64,000 nucleotides of DNA from Lycocorax pyrrhopterus obiensis (lineage: Eukaryota > Chordata > Aves > Passeriformes > Paradisaeidae), in NCBI GenBank assembly GCA_014706295.1, contig JACSVZ010000007.1, forward strand, positions 6,985,199 through 7,049,198, in the 5' to 3' direction. A program made the position numbers and the translations under genes. Below are positions 61,401 through 64,000 of this stretch, in pieces (position 1 is the first letter of the stretch; each line of letters starts with the position of its first letter). The notes beneath the pieces are model-generated. The model saw only the letters and a list, made by a program, of their open reading frames with translations. It did no database searches and was not told the DNA's origin.

Positions 61401-64000
61401 AAGCAAACTATCTCCAACGAGTGCCACCAGGAGCTGATGTCTGTGCCTCTCTCTCACCAGTGCAGCGTTTTCAGATGCATACATGGAAGTGAAATCAAAC
61501 ATTGCTACATCTGGTTGGCCATAGTGATTAATTGCAAAATCCAAGGAAGGCAGCTGGTAGTTGGTTGCAAAGTCAGCAGCTTCTCTGGCATAGGACAGCA
61601 AATTGCTCTGGTTCACGTTTTCCCCACAGAGCAGCAGCTCAGTATCAATGGAGTCCTGCAAGGAGAAAAGGATGTGGGATGAGAGACTCCAGTTTCCTCT
61701 CTGAACTGGAACACTGCAGTCTCACAGCATGACTGGGAGCCACACAGCAACAAGAAACAAGCGAGACTTGTCATCTCCTCCAAAAAGCCAACGCACAAAC
61801 ACAGGTACTACCCCAAGCAGAAAGTCTCCTTGCGGACACTGAACAAGCAGCTTTGTTTGCAACAGATTACAGCTTCTCCCAGTTCCTTGATTACGTGTTA
61901 CTTTCAGAATATTACTTCCCTCACATCAAATAATGTTATCAACATTACTGCAAGGCTTTTCTGCACATGTGCACCCCACATATGAAACCACAGGAGAGCA
62001 GAAACACTGATGCTGTAACACGTGGGGCTCGGCCTCAAGGTTTGACTCAACATCTCAGTAACATCACCACACACAAACTTGGATCGTAGCAGCTTTTCTG
62101 TTGTTTCCTTTTGGGCTGGGTTTTCTTTTTTGGCCAGAGTGGTGAAGGACCCTGCCTTTACAGGTCATCCTACTTAAAGCCAGTGGTTATTAATAAGGCA
62201 GGTTCTATTTCCAGCCTAATCGTGGATGAGACCCCTAATCACAGATGATACCACAGAACTGCTATTAGCCCAGTTGTTCCAGACAGACTGGGGTGTTTGG
62301 TTTTTTTTTTTCCACTCAGACCCGAGTAGGTCAGGAAAACAGCTCTGATGAGCCACAGCTGCTGCTCCTCTGCTCCAAACTTCCCCCACACATTCCCTAG
62401 GACTGCCCCCACCTACAAACACCAGCCCCACAACCCCAGGGCCCACCACCCACTCCCCCAAGGGATTGTGCCCTTCCTCTCTCGCCCTGGCTGGTCATGG
62501 ACAGCAGCTCTGCCTGGGAGCCCCTGGCCTCCAAAAGGGCAGGGAATCATGGCACTGAGCTAAGTGGTCCCATCAGAAAGCCAAGAGGCCTTCTGACAGT
62601 TCCCCACAAGTACTTCCTTCAGGAAATTACACTTGGCTGTTTTGGCACTGTCTTACTTTGCAAGAAAAACTGACCTCTCTTGGGTTTCCAGGAAGGGAAA
62701 TTTAAGTGGTGCCACAACACTTTCTAGAAACAAAAGAAAATAAACCCCTACATTTTACAGAAGAAGAAAAATACCTTAAAATCTTAAGTACCTCTGAAAA
62801 CTCAGGCCATCAAGTTTATAGCCTTCTTCTACCATGTTTCACCCACTTCAGAGAATTTGCAATTTAGCCTAGGGTAGGTTTTTAAGCTTCCTTATTTGCC
62901 TGATAAAACTGGACATAGCTGTGCTAAGTTCACCCTTAAATAATTGGGGTTTTTATTTACTGGTGTGATGATCCCACCACGTATTTCCAAGGTGAGTCAA
63001 GATCCCATTTCAGCCAGTTTCAGAACTGATAAATTTAGGAAGTATTGTTTTCAGTTCTCTATAGAAACTTTGAGCTGACTGAAGGGAAAAGCAAATTCTA
63101 AAAACGTCAGAGTAAGATCCAAGTGACCTGAGCTTGAATGAAGTGATTGAGTCTGTAAACACCCTCTCTAACATGCAACAACGTTTATGCAGATGTTCAC
63201 ACTTATTCTGTGCCAAGCAAATAAAATAGGGTTTAACCAGCACTTTTACATACGTTAATAATCACTCCTTTGTCCAGAAGACTCTGCTTTTTTGCTGTCA
63301 TCACAAAATAATGAGTGCTGTCTTTATAGTAAACAATATTCTCCAGGTCAATCCCTGAAAAGAGATATACATTTGTTACCAAGTGCAGTGCCCTGTCTGT
63401 GCCATTTACCAACAACATGTGATTGATCCCAACAGGTGCCTTTCCTTCTTGGGATGCACTCACTTTCCTAGCTGGGAGGAAGGATTAGTGGGCAAAATGT
63501 TATGGAACAGAACAAGAGAGGAGATAGCTCTCACCCAACAAGAGCTTTGCTCAGCACAGTTTAAAGTTATTCAGCATTTTTTCAGGGACCAGCCACTTAA
63601 CTCAGCATTAACAGTTTCTGAGGTAGAACTGGGTGCCAAGGGAACAAAGGGTTTTTCGGGTTGCTAGGGCTCTGGCACTGGGTCTAACCAGGGGGGTTGG
63701 CTTCAATTATAACAATATTTTAAAAAGAATCAGCTGTAAATCAAGAATAGAATTGATTGTACTGACAGTGAACGCAACTATTCTGAAACCCCTTTCCATT
63801 AAGATGTACTTCACAGCTTATATTTTTAGTATTTATGGCAGATTCTAGTTCTTCTCAGTTTATCAGCTCCACACATCAAAAAGCAAGAATAAACTCCTCC
63901 CAGAAGGGCAGAGACTTTTTCAAAGGGTTTAAGCTGTTCAGCATGCGAACGGATAGAAACAAAACAAATCACGTCTTAAGGGAAAATCTCTGGGCCCTGA
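1..64000 (-). CDS. MICAL2: MICAL2 gene, partial at both ends (gene-level entry)
   Basis: The whole window is a minus-strand gene of which 25 coding exons are listed separately below. Exon translations joined in phase give, in order, the second half of a MICAL-type FAD monooxygenase domain, a CH domain, a linker with basic nuclear-signal motifs, a LIM domain and either a hydrophobic C-terminal tail or a long linker leading into the bMERB coiled coil. MICAL2 is preferred over MICAL1 and MICAL3 because of monooxygenase-domain wording such as LLCGENVNQ and [17 protein letters not shown], the KRRRKG linker motif, and the SFFR/WPLR/DNAYNY/YELLSLG tail that I recall for the shorter MICAL2 isoform. 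The paralogue call is from memory of the family; a protein search would settle it. Missing: exons encoding the N-terminal GxGxxG FAD-binding region (beyond 64000) and the final bMERB exons (before 1). Confidence 0.92.
436..529 (-). CDS. MICAL2: MICAL2 exon X: bMERB domain, continued
   Basis: The 94-bp exon encodes 31 codons and one base: [20 protein letters not shown] then [12 protein letters not shown]. The [22 protein letters not shown] pattern is the hallmark second segment of the bMERB domain. Acceptor TTTGCAG, donor GTACAC. The next exon, carrying the rest of the coiled coil, must lie before position 1. Confidence 0.95.
530..1947 (-). other. intron W/X
   Basis: Intron of about 1.4 kb splitting the first bMERB helix region. 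No repeat or coding signal seen. Confidence 0.55.
1948..2040 (-). CDS. MICAL2: MICAL2 exon W: bMERB domain, first helix
   Basis: The 93-bp exon encodes 31 codons in phase 0: [20 protein letters not shown] followed by [11 protein letters not shown]. This is the first long helix of the bivalent MICAL/EHBP Rab-binding (bMERB) coiled coil, with the conserved [11 protein letters not shown] end. bMERB domains bind Rab8/10-type GTPases in relatives. Acceptor TTGTAG, donor GTGAAA. Confidence 0.95.
2041..3963 (-). other. intron V/W
   Basis: Intron of about 1.9 kb, unique sequence, nothing recognised. Confidence 0.55.
3964..4058 (-). CDS. MICAL2: MICAL2 exon V: acidic patch before the bMERB domain
   Basis: The 95-bp exon completes a split Gly and encodes 31 codons: [20 protein letters not shown] and [11 protein letters not shown]. 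The SSSDEEFE acidic serine patch is typical just before the bMERB coiled coil in MICAL proteins. Acceptor TTGCATTTTAG with a clear pyrimidine tract, donor GTAATC. Phase 2 in, 0 out, agreeing with both neighbours. Confidence 0.92.
6298..6366 (+). repeat. A/C-rich low-complexity stretch
   Basis: ACAAA/CCAAA/AAACC units without fixed period, read directly from the sequence. Confidence 0.75.
10373..10425 (+). repeat. (TAA)n microsatellite next to exon U donor
   Basis: AAT/TAA units with a few ATG/ACA interruptions lie 22 bases past the donor of exon U. In transcript sense they are TTA/ATT units and read as a spurious poly-Leu tail when the exon is not ended at its donor. Confidence 0.9.
10447..11758 (-). 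CDS. MICAL2: MICAL2 exon U: large MICALCL-type exon
   Basis: The 1312-bp exon gives 437 codons plus one base, from [13 protein letters not shown] to RLCYPFT. It is the long disordered region of the long isoform. Marks include [12 protein letters not shown] (acidic), [13 protein letters not shown] (short coil), [18 protein letters not shown] (the conserved ANAIKRS motif of MICAL2/3 C-terminal regions), [11 protein letters not shown] (Asn run) and [11 protein letters not shown]. The acceptor TTCTTGCAAG is in phase; a strong donor ACAG/GTGAGG ends it. The frame stays open for another 90 bases past the donor only because of a (TTA)n microsatellite. In mammals the region was annotated as MICALCL. 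Confidence 0.92.
11759..13489 (-). other. intron T'/U
   Basis: Intron of about 1.7 kb containing the small CR1 tip's downstream flank and AT-rich unique sequence. Nothing else is seen. Confidence 0.55.
13200..13250 (+). mobile_element. CR1 LINE 3' tip, plus strand
   Basis: TTTTCCAGCCTAAACTATTC and TGTGATTCTATGA are the terminal CR1 sequence with its short ATTCTGTG-type repeats. Only about 50 bases are clear; sequence upstream is too diverged to assign. Confidence 0.75.
13490..13587 (-). CDS. MICAL2: MICAL2 exon T': small linker exon
   Basis: The 98-bp exon has two leading bases (completing a Gly codon after exon T) and 32 codons, [20 protein letters not shown] followed by [12 protein letters not shown]. 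Acceptor CTTTTGCAG and donor CAG/GTAGGA are good. It is needed to bridge phases: exon T ends with one extra base while the big exon's best acceptor is in phase 0. I have weaker recall of this stretch in relatives, so the call rests on splice sites and phase. Confidence 0.72.
14396..14418 (+). repeat. (GA)n microsatellite
   Basis: Eleven or so consecutive GA/AG units, intronic. Confidence 0.85.
15022..15039 (+). repeat. poly-A run
   Basis: An 18-bp A tract in the intron between exons T and T'. No adjacent retroposon body or target-site duplication was recognised. Confidence 0.8.
17645..17770. promoter_or_regulatory. small intronic CpG cluster, candidate internal promoter
   Basis: I count about 16 CpG pairs in 17641-17760, far above the surrounding intron. 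GGCGGCGGGG and CCGCCGCGGG motifs resemble Sp-type GC boxes. On the minus strand a near-consensus donor, GTGAGT, follows at 17471-17466, so a short non-coding first exon splicing to 13587 is conceivable, as for the separately transcribed C-terminal unit in mammals. Inference only. Confidence 0.35.
18570..18742 (-). CDS. MICAL2: MICAL2 exon T: acidic/serine-rich linker
   Basis: The 173-bp exon completes a split Ser and encodes 57 codons plus one base. It starts [20 protein letters not shown] and continues with [18 protein letters not shown] and ends KTSKVAD. The acidic serine cluster looks like a casein-kinase type region, and the SPIQRW segment is typical of the MICAL C-terminal linker. Acceptor CTGTAG with a strong pyrimidine tract, donor GTAAGC. 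Confidence 0.88.
18743..21716 (-). other. intron S/T
   Basis: Intron of about 3 kb. It holds a (TA)n microsatellite near 20146-20182 and a GC-richer stretch at about 20530-20790. No further exon was found. Confidence 0.55.
20146..20182 (+). repeat. (AT)n microsatellite
   Basis: About ten AT units flanked by imperfect ATA/AGATA units, intronic. Confidence 0.85.
21717..21909 (-). CDS. MICAL2: MICAL2 exon S: long-isoform linker EPTSPKK
   Basis: The 193-bp exon completes a split Gly and encodes 63 codons plus two bases. [20 protein letters not shown] includes the EPTSPKK motif that I recall following the LIM region in longer MICAL2 forms. The rest, with [20 protein letters not shown] and [11 protein letters not shown], is moderately hydrophobic and beta-like. 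Acceptor TTCCCAG, donor GTACTT. Third codon positions are GC-rich. It is the first exon unique to the long isoform. Confidence 0.9.
23855..23950 (+). mobile_element. CR1 LINE 3' end fragment, plus strand
   Basis: GGCACGGGGGTTGGACCAG, followed by CTCTGCAGGTCCCTTCCCAC and CCAAACCA, is the recognisable end of CR1 elements just before their terminal short repeats. Only about 100 bases remain; it is antisense to the gene. Confidence 0.75.
24990..25330 (-). mobile_element. CR1 LINE 3' fragment, minus strand, diverged
   Basis: The plus strand carries the reverse complement of CR1 3' blocks: CCACAGCCTCTCTGGGCAGC, GTAAAGAAGTTCTTCCTCAT, GATGAGGTCCCTTCTCAG, and TCATAAGAGAGATGCTCCAG. Order and spacing are those of the CR1 3' region; it lacks the terminal ATTCTGTG repeats and is truncated at both ends. 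No coding capacity remains. Confidence 0.85.
27880..28650. promoter_or_regulatory. intronic CpG-rich patch, candidate internal promoter
   Basis: CpG is dense here: by eye I count about 29 CpG pairs in 27901-28200, close to what base composition alone would give, whereas most of the window is CpG-poor. GGGGC/GCCCC and CCGCC-type boxes are present but no clear TATA box. On the minus strand a good donor, GTGAGT, follows at 27448-27443. An unmethylated island of this kind about 6 kb upstream of the first 3'-block exon could start a transcript limited to the C-terminal half. This is inference. Confidence 0.4.
31342..31373 (+). repeat. (GAAT)n tetranucleotide microsatellite
   Basis: About seven to eight consecutive GAAT units read directly from the sequence, in the long-isoform intron. 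Likely polymorphic in length. Confidence 0.9.
34276..34281 (-). terminator. candidate polyadenylation signal AATAAA
   Basis: The plus strand TTTATT reads AATAAA on the transcript strand, followed 10-30 bases later by a T/G-containing stretch. It lies where AT-rich, UTR-like sequence gives way to ordinary intron sequence. Cleavage near 34250-34265 is inferred. Confidence 0.45.
38295..38310. repeat. 16-bp poly-A run (poly-U in transcript)
   Basis: Uninterrupted A tract on the plus strand shortly after the short-isoform stop codon, within the presumed 3' UTR. Confidence 0.85.
38396..38782 (-). CDS. MICAL2: MICAL2 exon R (short-isoform terminal exon) with hydrophobic tail and stop
   Basis: The 387-bp stretch encodes 128 codons and a TGA stop at 38396-38398. 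The first 33 codons ([20 protein letters not shown] onward) are shared with the long isoform. Reading through the internal donor gives [20 protein letters not shown], then [20 protein letters not shown], and ends VKRFCRV. A hydrophobic helix of about 20 residues ([20 protein letters not shown]) could be membrane-associated or a buried amphipathic helix. As I recall, the 1124-residue form of mammalian MICAL2 ends in a similar tail, so this appears to be a conserved isoform. Acceptor TTATAAG; phase 0. The window portion of the short form is 895 residues. Confidence 0.93.
   Translation of the reverse strand, partial: EAIEAWKKVEAKPTEITTESTLSTASSPEARSPGILTSFFRGALSWPLRVTRDLLDIPRRLSNWMHGFLHATHLHFRDNAYNYTYLYELLSLGVPLLCALLEVLAHMYREAELSLENVLEWVKRFCRV
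38683..38782 (-). CDS. MICAL2: MICAL2 exon R' (long-isoform version of the same exon, internal donor)
   Basis: A CAG/GTATCC donor inside the composite exon would end it after 33 codons and one base (…EARSP plus G). That phase matches the two leading bases of the exon at 21909-21717, joining a Gly codon and giving [18 protein letters not shown] nearby AG/GTCCCC alternative does not fit the phase. The site is inferred from phase and from the mammalian arrangement in which DEPTSPKK follows at the same place. Confidence 0.8.
39026..39041 (+). repeat. short (CA)n microsatellite
   Basis: About eight CA units in the 323-bp intron between exons Q and R (38783-39105). That intron holds nothing else of note. 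Confidence 0.8.
39106..39194 (-). CDS. MICAL2: MICAL2 exon Q: LIM domain, last zinc ligands
   Basis: The 89-bp exon completes the split Gly and encodes 29 codons from [20 protein letters not shown] to QVHGK. CKPH supplies the final Cys and His of the second zinc site, so all eight zinc ligands are present across exons P and Q. The KHRKRRA run after the domain is basic and conserved. Acceptor CTTGTAG, donor GTATGG. Confidence 0.95.
39195..40259 (-). other. intron P/Q
   Basis: Intron of about 1.1 kb that splits the LIM domain between its two zinc fingers. Nothing else is seen. Confidence 0.55.
40260..40446 (-). CDS. MICAL2: MICAL2 exon P: LIM domain, first zinc finger
   Basis: The 187-bp exon encodes 62 codons plus one base. 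[16 protein letters not shown] precedes the LIM domain. The first zinc site is CYFC, then HREC (Cys-x2-Cys, His-x2-Cys); KCEIC opens the second site. The [20 protein letters not shown] stretch is typical for MICAL2. LIM domains bind partner proteins through two fused zinc fingers; in MICALs the domain contributes to localisation and regulation. Acceptor TTAACAG, donor GTAATG. Confidence 0.97.
40447..42319 (-). other. intron O/P
   Basis: Intron of about 1.9 kb. No repeat family or additional exon is seen. Confidence 0.55.
42320..42418 (-). CDS. MICAL2: MICAL2 exon O: conserved pre-LIM segment
   Basis: The 99-bp exon encodes 33 codons in phase 0: [20 protein letters not shown] followed by [13 protein letters not shown]. 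The [23 protein letters not shown] block is strongly conserved in MICAL2 and probably a helix packing near the LIM domain. Acceptor TTAG after a C/T-rich tract, donor GTAAGA. Confidence 0.95.
42419..47948 (-). other. intron N/O, about 5.5 kb
   Basis: The longest intron of the 5' two thirds. It holds a (GTAG)n patch near 43248-43262, a poly-A run at about 46845-46858, and otherwise AT-rich unique sequence. The mammalian protein has, as I recall, a short extra segment (about 20 residues) here; I did not find a convincing in-phase exon for it. Confidence 0.55.
43248..43263 (+). repeat. short (GTAG)n tetranucleotide patch
   Basis: Direct reading shows GTAG/GGTA units in tandem inside the intron between exons N and O. 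It is short and likely without function. Confidence 0.7.
47949..48077 (-). CDS. MICAL2: MICAL2 exon N: Pro/Ser-rich linker
   Basis: The 129-bp exon encodes 43 codons in phase 0. It begins [17 protein letters not shown], matching the NKL..KGLSH wording of mammalian MICAL2, and ends in an Ala/Ser run with SSQQ. It is disordered and a plausible phosphorylation target. Acceptor TATACAG, donor GTACTC (weak). Confidence 0.9.
48078..48671 (-). other. intron M/N
   Basis: Intron of 594 bp, AT-rich, with nothing recognisable. Confidence 0.6.
48672..48773 (-). CDS. MICAL2: MICAL2 exon M: basic helix [19 protein letters not shown]
   Basis: The 102-bp exon encodes 34 codons in phase 0, from [20 protein letters not shown] to [12 protein letters not shown]. 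It is one of the best conserved linker parts of MICAL2. It is rich in Lys and Arg and predicted helical, and extends the coil begun in the previous exon. Acceptor CTGCAG, donor GTGAAT. Confidence 0.95.
48994..49206 (-). CDS. MICAL2: MICAL2 exon L: linker leading to a short coiled segment
   Basis: The 213-bp exon encodes 71 codons in phase 0. The first 50 residues are polar and poorly conserved. The end, [16 protein letters not shown], is a heptad-like helix that continues into [20 protein letters not shown] in the next exon, a conserved MICAL2 feature. Acceptor TTTCAG, donor GTGACA. Confidence 0.92.
49207..50430 (-). other. intron K/L
   Basis: Intron of about 1.2 kb, AT-rich, without recognisable repeat or coding signal. 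Confidence 0.55.
50431..50535 (-). CDS. MICAL2: MICAL2 exon K: proline-rich linker
   Basis: The 105-bp exon encodes 35 codons, from [20 protein letters not shown] to PPQPKRQ, in phase 0 at both ends. It is proline-rich and probably disordered. The ending PPQPKRQ resembles the PPLKRQ-type segment I recall in mammalian MICAL2. Acceptor TTTACAAG, donor GTAGGA. Sequence similarity is low outside the last third, so the call rests mainly on phase and position. Confidence 0.85.
50536..51659 (-). other. intron J/K
   Basis: Intron of about 1.1 kb. It contains an A-rich run near 50577-50588. No gene or repeat family is seen. Confidence 0.55.
51660..51809 (-). CDS. MICAL2: MICAL2 exon J: linker with [16 protein letters not shown]
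   Basis: The 150-bp exon encodes 50 codons in phase 0. The first 30 are Ser/Gly/Glu-rich. The block [18 protein letters not shown] is the conserved short helix found after the CH domain in MICAL2 and MICAL3. Acceptor TTGCAG, donor GTAGGT. The start [18 protein letters not shown] is weakly conserved. Confidence 0.94.
51810..52394 (-). other. intron I/J
   Basis: Intron of 585 bp opening with the weak GTTGGT donor. Nothing further is seen. Confidence 0.6.
52395..52466 (-). CDS. MICAL2: MICAL2 exon I: second half of bipartite nuclear signal
   Basis: The 72-bp exon encodes exactly 24 codons, [20 protein letters not shown] and four more residues ending in EE. NKRRRKG is the second basic cluster of the nuclear localisation signal known from mammalian MICAL2, 10-12 residues after PRKRVPK. 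Phase is 0 in and 0 out, so skipping this exon would keep frame and remove half of the signal. Acceptor TTTCAG; the donor GTTGGT is a poor match to consensus (T at +3, G at +5 absent), the weakest donor of the set. Confidence 0.92.
52467..55515 (-). other. intron H/I
   Basis: Intron of about 3 kb. It is mostly mid-to-AT-rich, with short A/T tracts near 55469 and 55252. I find no repeat family or coding signal in it. Confidence 0.55.
55516..55628 (-). CDS. MICAL2: MICAL2 exon H: post-CH linker, first half of nuclear signal
   Basis: The 113-bp exon completes a split Asp codon and then encodes 37 codons, from [13 protein letters not shown] to [10 protein letters not shown]. The end, PRKRVPK, is the first basic cluster of what in mammalian MICAL2 is a bipartite nuclear localisation signal; the second cluster is in the next exon. 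Acceptor TGGACAG, donor GTAAGT. The N-terminal half is hydrophilic and probably disordered, while [12 protein letters not shown] is the conserved part. Confidence 0.94.
55629..56123 (-). other. intron G/H
   Basis: Intron of 495 bp with GTAAGG donor and TGGACAG acceptor. Composition falls from GC-rich beside exon G to AT-rich beside exon H. Nothing else is seen. Confidence 0.6.
56124..56323 (-). CDS. MICAL2: MICAL2 exon G: CH domain, second half
   Basis: The 200-bp exon completes the split Ile and encodes 66 codons from [20 protein letters not shown] to FRGTPLRAV, plus one base. It supplies the second half of the CH domain, including the conserved FGIPPVTTG and the [14 protein letters not shown] end. 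Acceptor CCCGCAG, donor GTAAGG. Nearly every third codon base is G or C and CpG is frequent, unlike exons F and H on either side. The protein sequence is nevertheless conserved, so this is a base-composition effect, not a foreign insert. Confidence 0.96.
56776..56791. repeat. 16-bp perfect alternating GT/CA palindrome
   Basis: TGTGTGTGCACACACA reads the same on both strands. Alternating purine-pyrimidine tracts of this kind can adopt Z-DNA or a small cruciform in principle; here it is short and intronic, so a role is not implied. Confidence 0.8.
57929..58262 (-). mobile_element. CR1 LINE 3' fragment, minus strand
   Basis: The plus strand begins with the reverse complement of a CR1 3' end (an AGAATCACAGAAT block followed by GTTGGAAAAGACCTTTAAGA) and runs through the usual blocks: CCACCTCCCTGGGCAG, CAGTGAAGAATTTT, TCCTCTTGTTCTGTCA, GGGAGAAGAGACCGACCCCC and GTTGTAGAGAGG. 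These features are recognisable from the conserved 3' region of chicken-repeat-1 elements. It is 5'-truncated, has no intact reverse transcriptase frame and is inserted in the same sense as the host gene, inside the intron between the CH exons. The upstream edge is approximate. Confidence 0.9.
58747..58894 (-). CDS. MICAL2: MICAL2 exon F: CH domain, first half
   Basis: The 148-bp exon completes the split Glu and encodes 48 codons plus two bases. [19 protein letters not shown] opens the calponin-homology domain and the [18 protein letters not shown] stretch is its signature (short helix and main helix with Trp and Leu core residues). In MICAL proteins this single type-2-like CH domain does not bind actin strongly by itself but assists catalysis on F-actin. 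Acceptor CTGCAG, donor GTAAGT; 92-bp intron upstream. Confidence 0.96.
58988..59078 (-). CDS. MICAL2: MICAL2 exon E: monooxygenase to CH connector
   Basis: The 91-bp exon encodes 30 codons beginning [11 protein letters not shown] and ending RRSVNLTRQ, plus the first base of a Glu codon. It forms the last helix of the monooxygenase domain and the short linker to the CH domain. Acceptor CTTGTAG with a clear pyrimidine tract, donor GTAAGT. The basic RRSVNLTRQ end is typical of the hinge between the two domains. Confidence 0.94.
59268..59394 (-). CDS. MICAL2: MICAL2 exon D: end of the monooxygenase domain
   Basis: The 127-bp exon has one base completing Arg and then 42 codons from [19 protein letters not shown] to SSCVRPHQ. 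This is the C-terminal part of the monooxygenase domain, with the conserved [14 protein letters not shown] segment. The acceptor CCGTAAG lies next to a weak pyrimidine tract; the donor is GTCAGT. Phase is 1 in, 0 out. The NINKNF wording agrees with MICAL2, whereas as I recall MICAL3 reads differently here. Confidence 0.95.
59395..60459 (-). other. intron C/D
   Basis: GT-AG intron of about 1.1 kb. It has a short poly-T run on the plus strand near 60222 and an A-rich tract near 59643-59667. I see no exon or mobile element. Confidence 0.6.
60460..60575 (-). CDS. MICAL2: MICAL2 exon C: FAD-contact segment [13 protein letters not shown]
   Basis: The 116-bp exon encodes 38 full codons and the first two bases of an Arg codon. 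It opens with [20 protein letters not shown], the conserved segment that follows the GD motif and packs against FAD in the monooxygenase fold, and ends near LEILAER. Acceptor TTACAG, donor GTGAGT. The split Arg is completed by the first base of the next exon, giving the family sequence [11 protein letters not shown]. It shows no change at the glycine-rich positions. Confidence 0.96.
60576..61397 (-). other. intron B/C
   Basis: GT-AG intron of about 0.8 kb. On the plus strand it holds several purine-rich A/G tracts (about 61226-61260, 60886-60901 and 61005-61021), seen as pyrimidine tracts by the transcript. No gene is seen. Confidence 0.6.
61398..61655 (-). CDS. MICAL2: MICAL2 exon B: monooxygenase domain core
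   Basis: The 258-bp exon encodes exactly 86 residues in phase 0. It carries the conserved [20 protein letters not shown] stretch and ends with [10 protein letters not shown]. The GD motif in LVGDSLLE belongs to the second FAD-contact region of class A flavin monooxygenases and continues directly into the next exon's [13 protein letters not shown]. The GENVNQ and ATNYQLPS wording favours MICAL2 over MICAL3. Acceptor is CTTGCAG, donor GTATAT. No frameshift or stop is seen. Confidence 0.96.
61656..63253 (-). other. intron A/B
   Basis: GT-AG intron of about 1.6 kb. It contains a T/A-rich tract near 62301 and otherwise nothing I can identify. The short open frames in it lack family similarity and do not fit the phase of the flanking exons. 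Confidence 0.6.
63254..63354 (-). CDS. MICAL2: MICAL2 exon A: monooxygenase domain segment
   Basis: The 101-bp exon starts with two bases that complete a split Gly codon and then encodes 33 residues beginning [11 protein letters not shown] and ending KGVIIN. The segment belongs to the flavoprotein monooxygenase domain, which uses FAD and NADPH to oxidise Met residues of actin. The acceptor is TTTCAG and the donor is GTATGT; phase is 2 in, 0 out, and the downstream exon continues with [10 protein letters not shown], matching the family order. This is the most 5' exon in the window; the FAD-binding N-terminus lies beyond 64000. The sequence is close to identical to the family, so function is presumably kept. 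Confidence 0.95.
63355..64000 (-). other. intron, upstream of the first exon in the window
   Basis: This is the 3' part of the intron that precedes the first visible coding exon. It ends in a TTTCAG acceptor. I see no exon, repeat or regulatory motif that I can name in it. Confidence 0.6.

Noticed and set aside
1..64000. MICAL3 or MICAL1 as the identity of the gene
   Set aside because: The [14 protein letters not shown] monooxygenase wording, the KRRRKG signal and the YELLSLG tail fit MICAL2 better. This relies on recall and should be confirmed by a protein search.

Overview
The window reads as one vertebrate gene on the minus strand that runs off both ends. Its exons spell the redox enzyme MICAL2 (microtubule associated monooxygenase, calponin and LIM domain containing 2). 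Several degenerate CR1 LINE tails, low repeat density and compact introns suggest a bird. A crocodilian or turtle cannot be excluded from this window alone. No bacterial, viral or CRISPR feature is present. Most long open frames here are chance frames in introns.

Layout in transcription order (high to low coordinates). 63354-58988 holds five exons (A-E) of the second half of the FAD monooxygenase domain, plus the join to the next domain. 58894-56124 holds the two exons (F, G) of the calponin-homology (CH) domain. 55628-42320 holds nine linker exons, including a two-part nuclear localisation signal, a short coiled segment and low-complexity Pro/Ser stretches. 40446-39106 holds two exons (P, Q) that build one complete LIM zinc-binding domain. 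38782-38396 is a composite exon where two isoforms part. Read through, it ends at a stop codon after a hydrophobic C-terminal tail and a 3' UTR of about 4 kb. Spliced at an internal donor after 38683, it continues into exons at 21909-21717, 18742-18570, 13587-13490, 11758-10447 (one 1.3 kb exon), 4058-3964, 2040-1948 and 529-436. The last two encode the start of the C-terminal bMERB (Rab-binding) coiled coil. The downstream block corresponds to what was once called MICALCL in mammals.

All 26 splice boundaries I placed are GT-AG, and reading phase is kept across every junction, which is the strongest internal evidence for the model. In the window the short form contributes 895 residues and the long form about 1486, both lacking the N-terminal FAD-binding part, which lies beyond 64000. 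The long form also lacks its last exon or exons, which lie before position 1.

Function, from family knowledge: MICAL2 oxidises actin methionines with FAD and NADPH, which disassembles filaments. In the nucleus it lowers nuclear G-actin and so promotes MRTF-A/SRF transcription. CH and LIM domains assist targeting and autoinhibition, and the bMERB domain of the long form binds Rab GTPases. The points most worth checking are the composite exon, two intronic CpG-rich patches that could be internal promoters for the 3' block, a run of seven phase 0-0 linker exons including half of the nuclear signal, and the sharp GC rise in the second CH exon.
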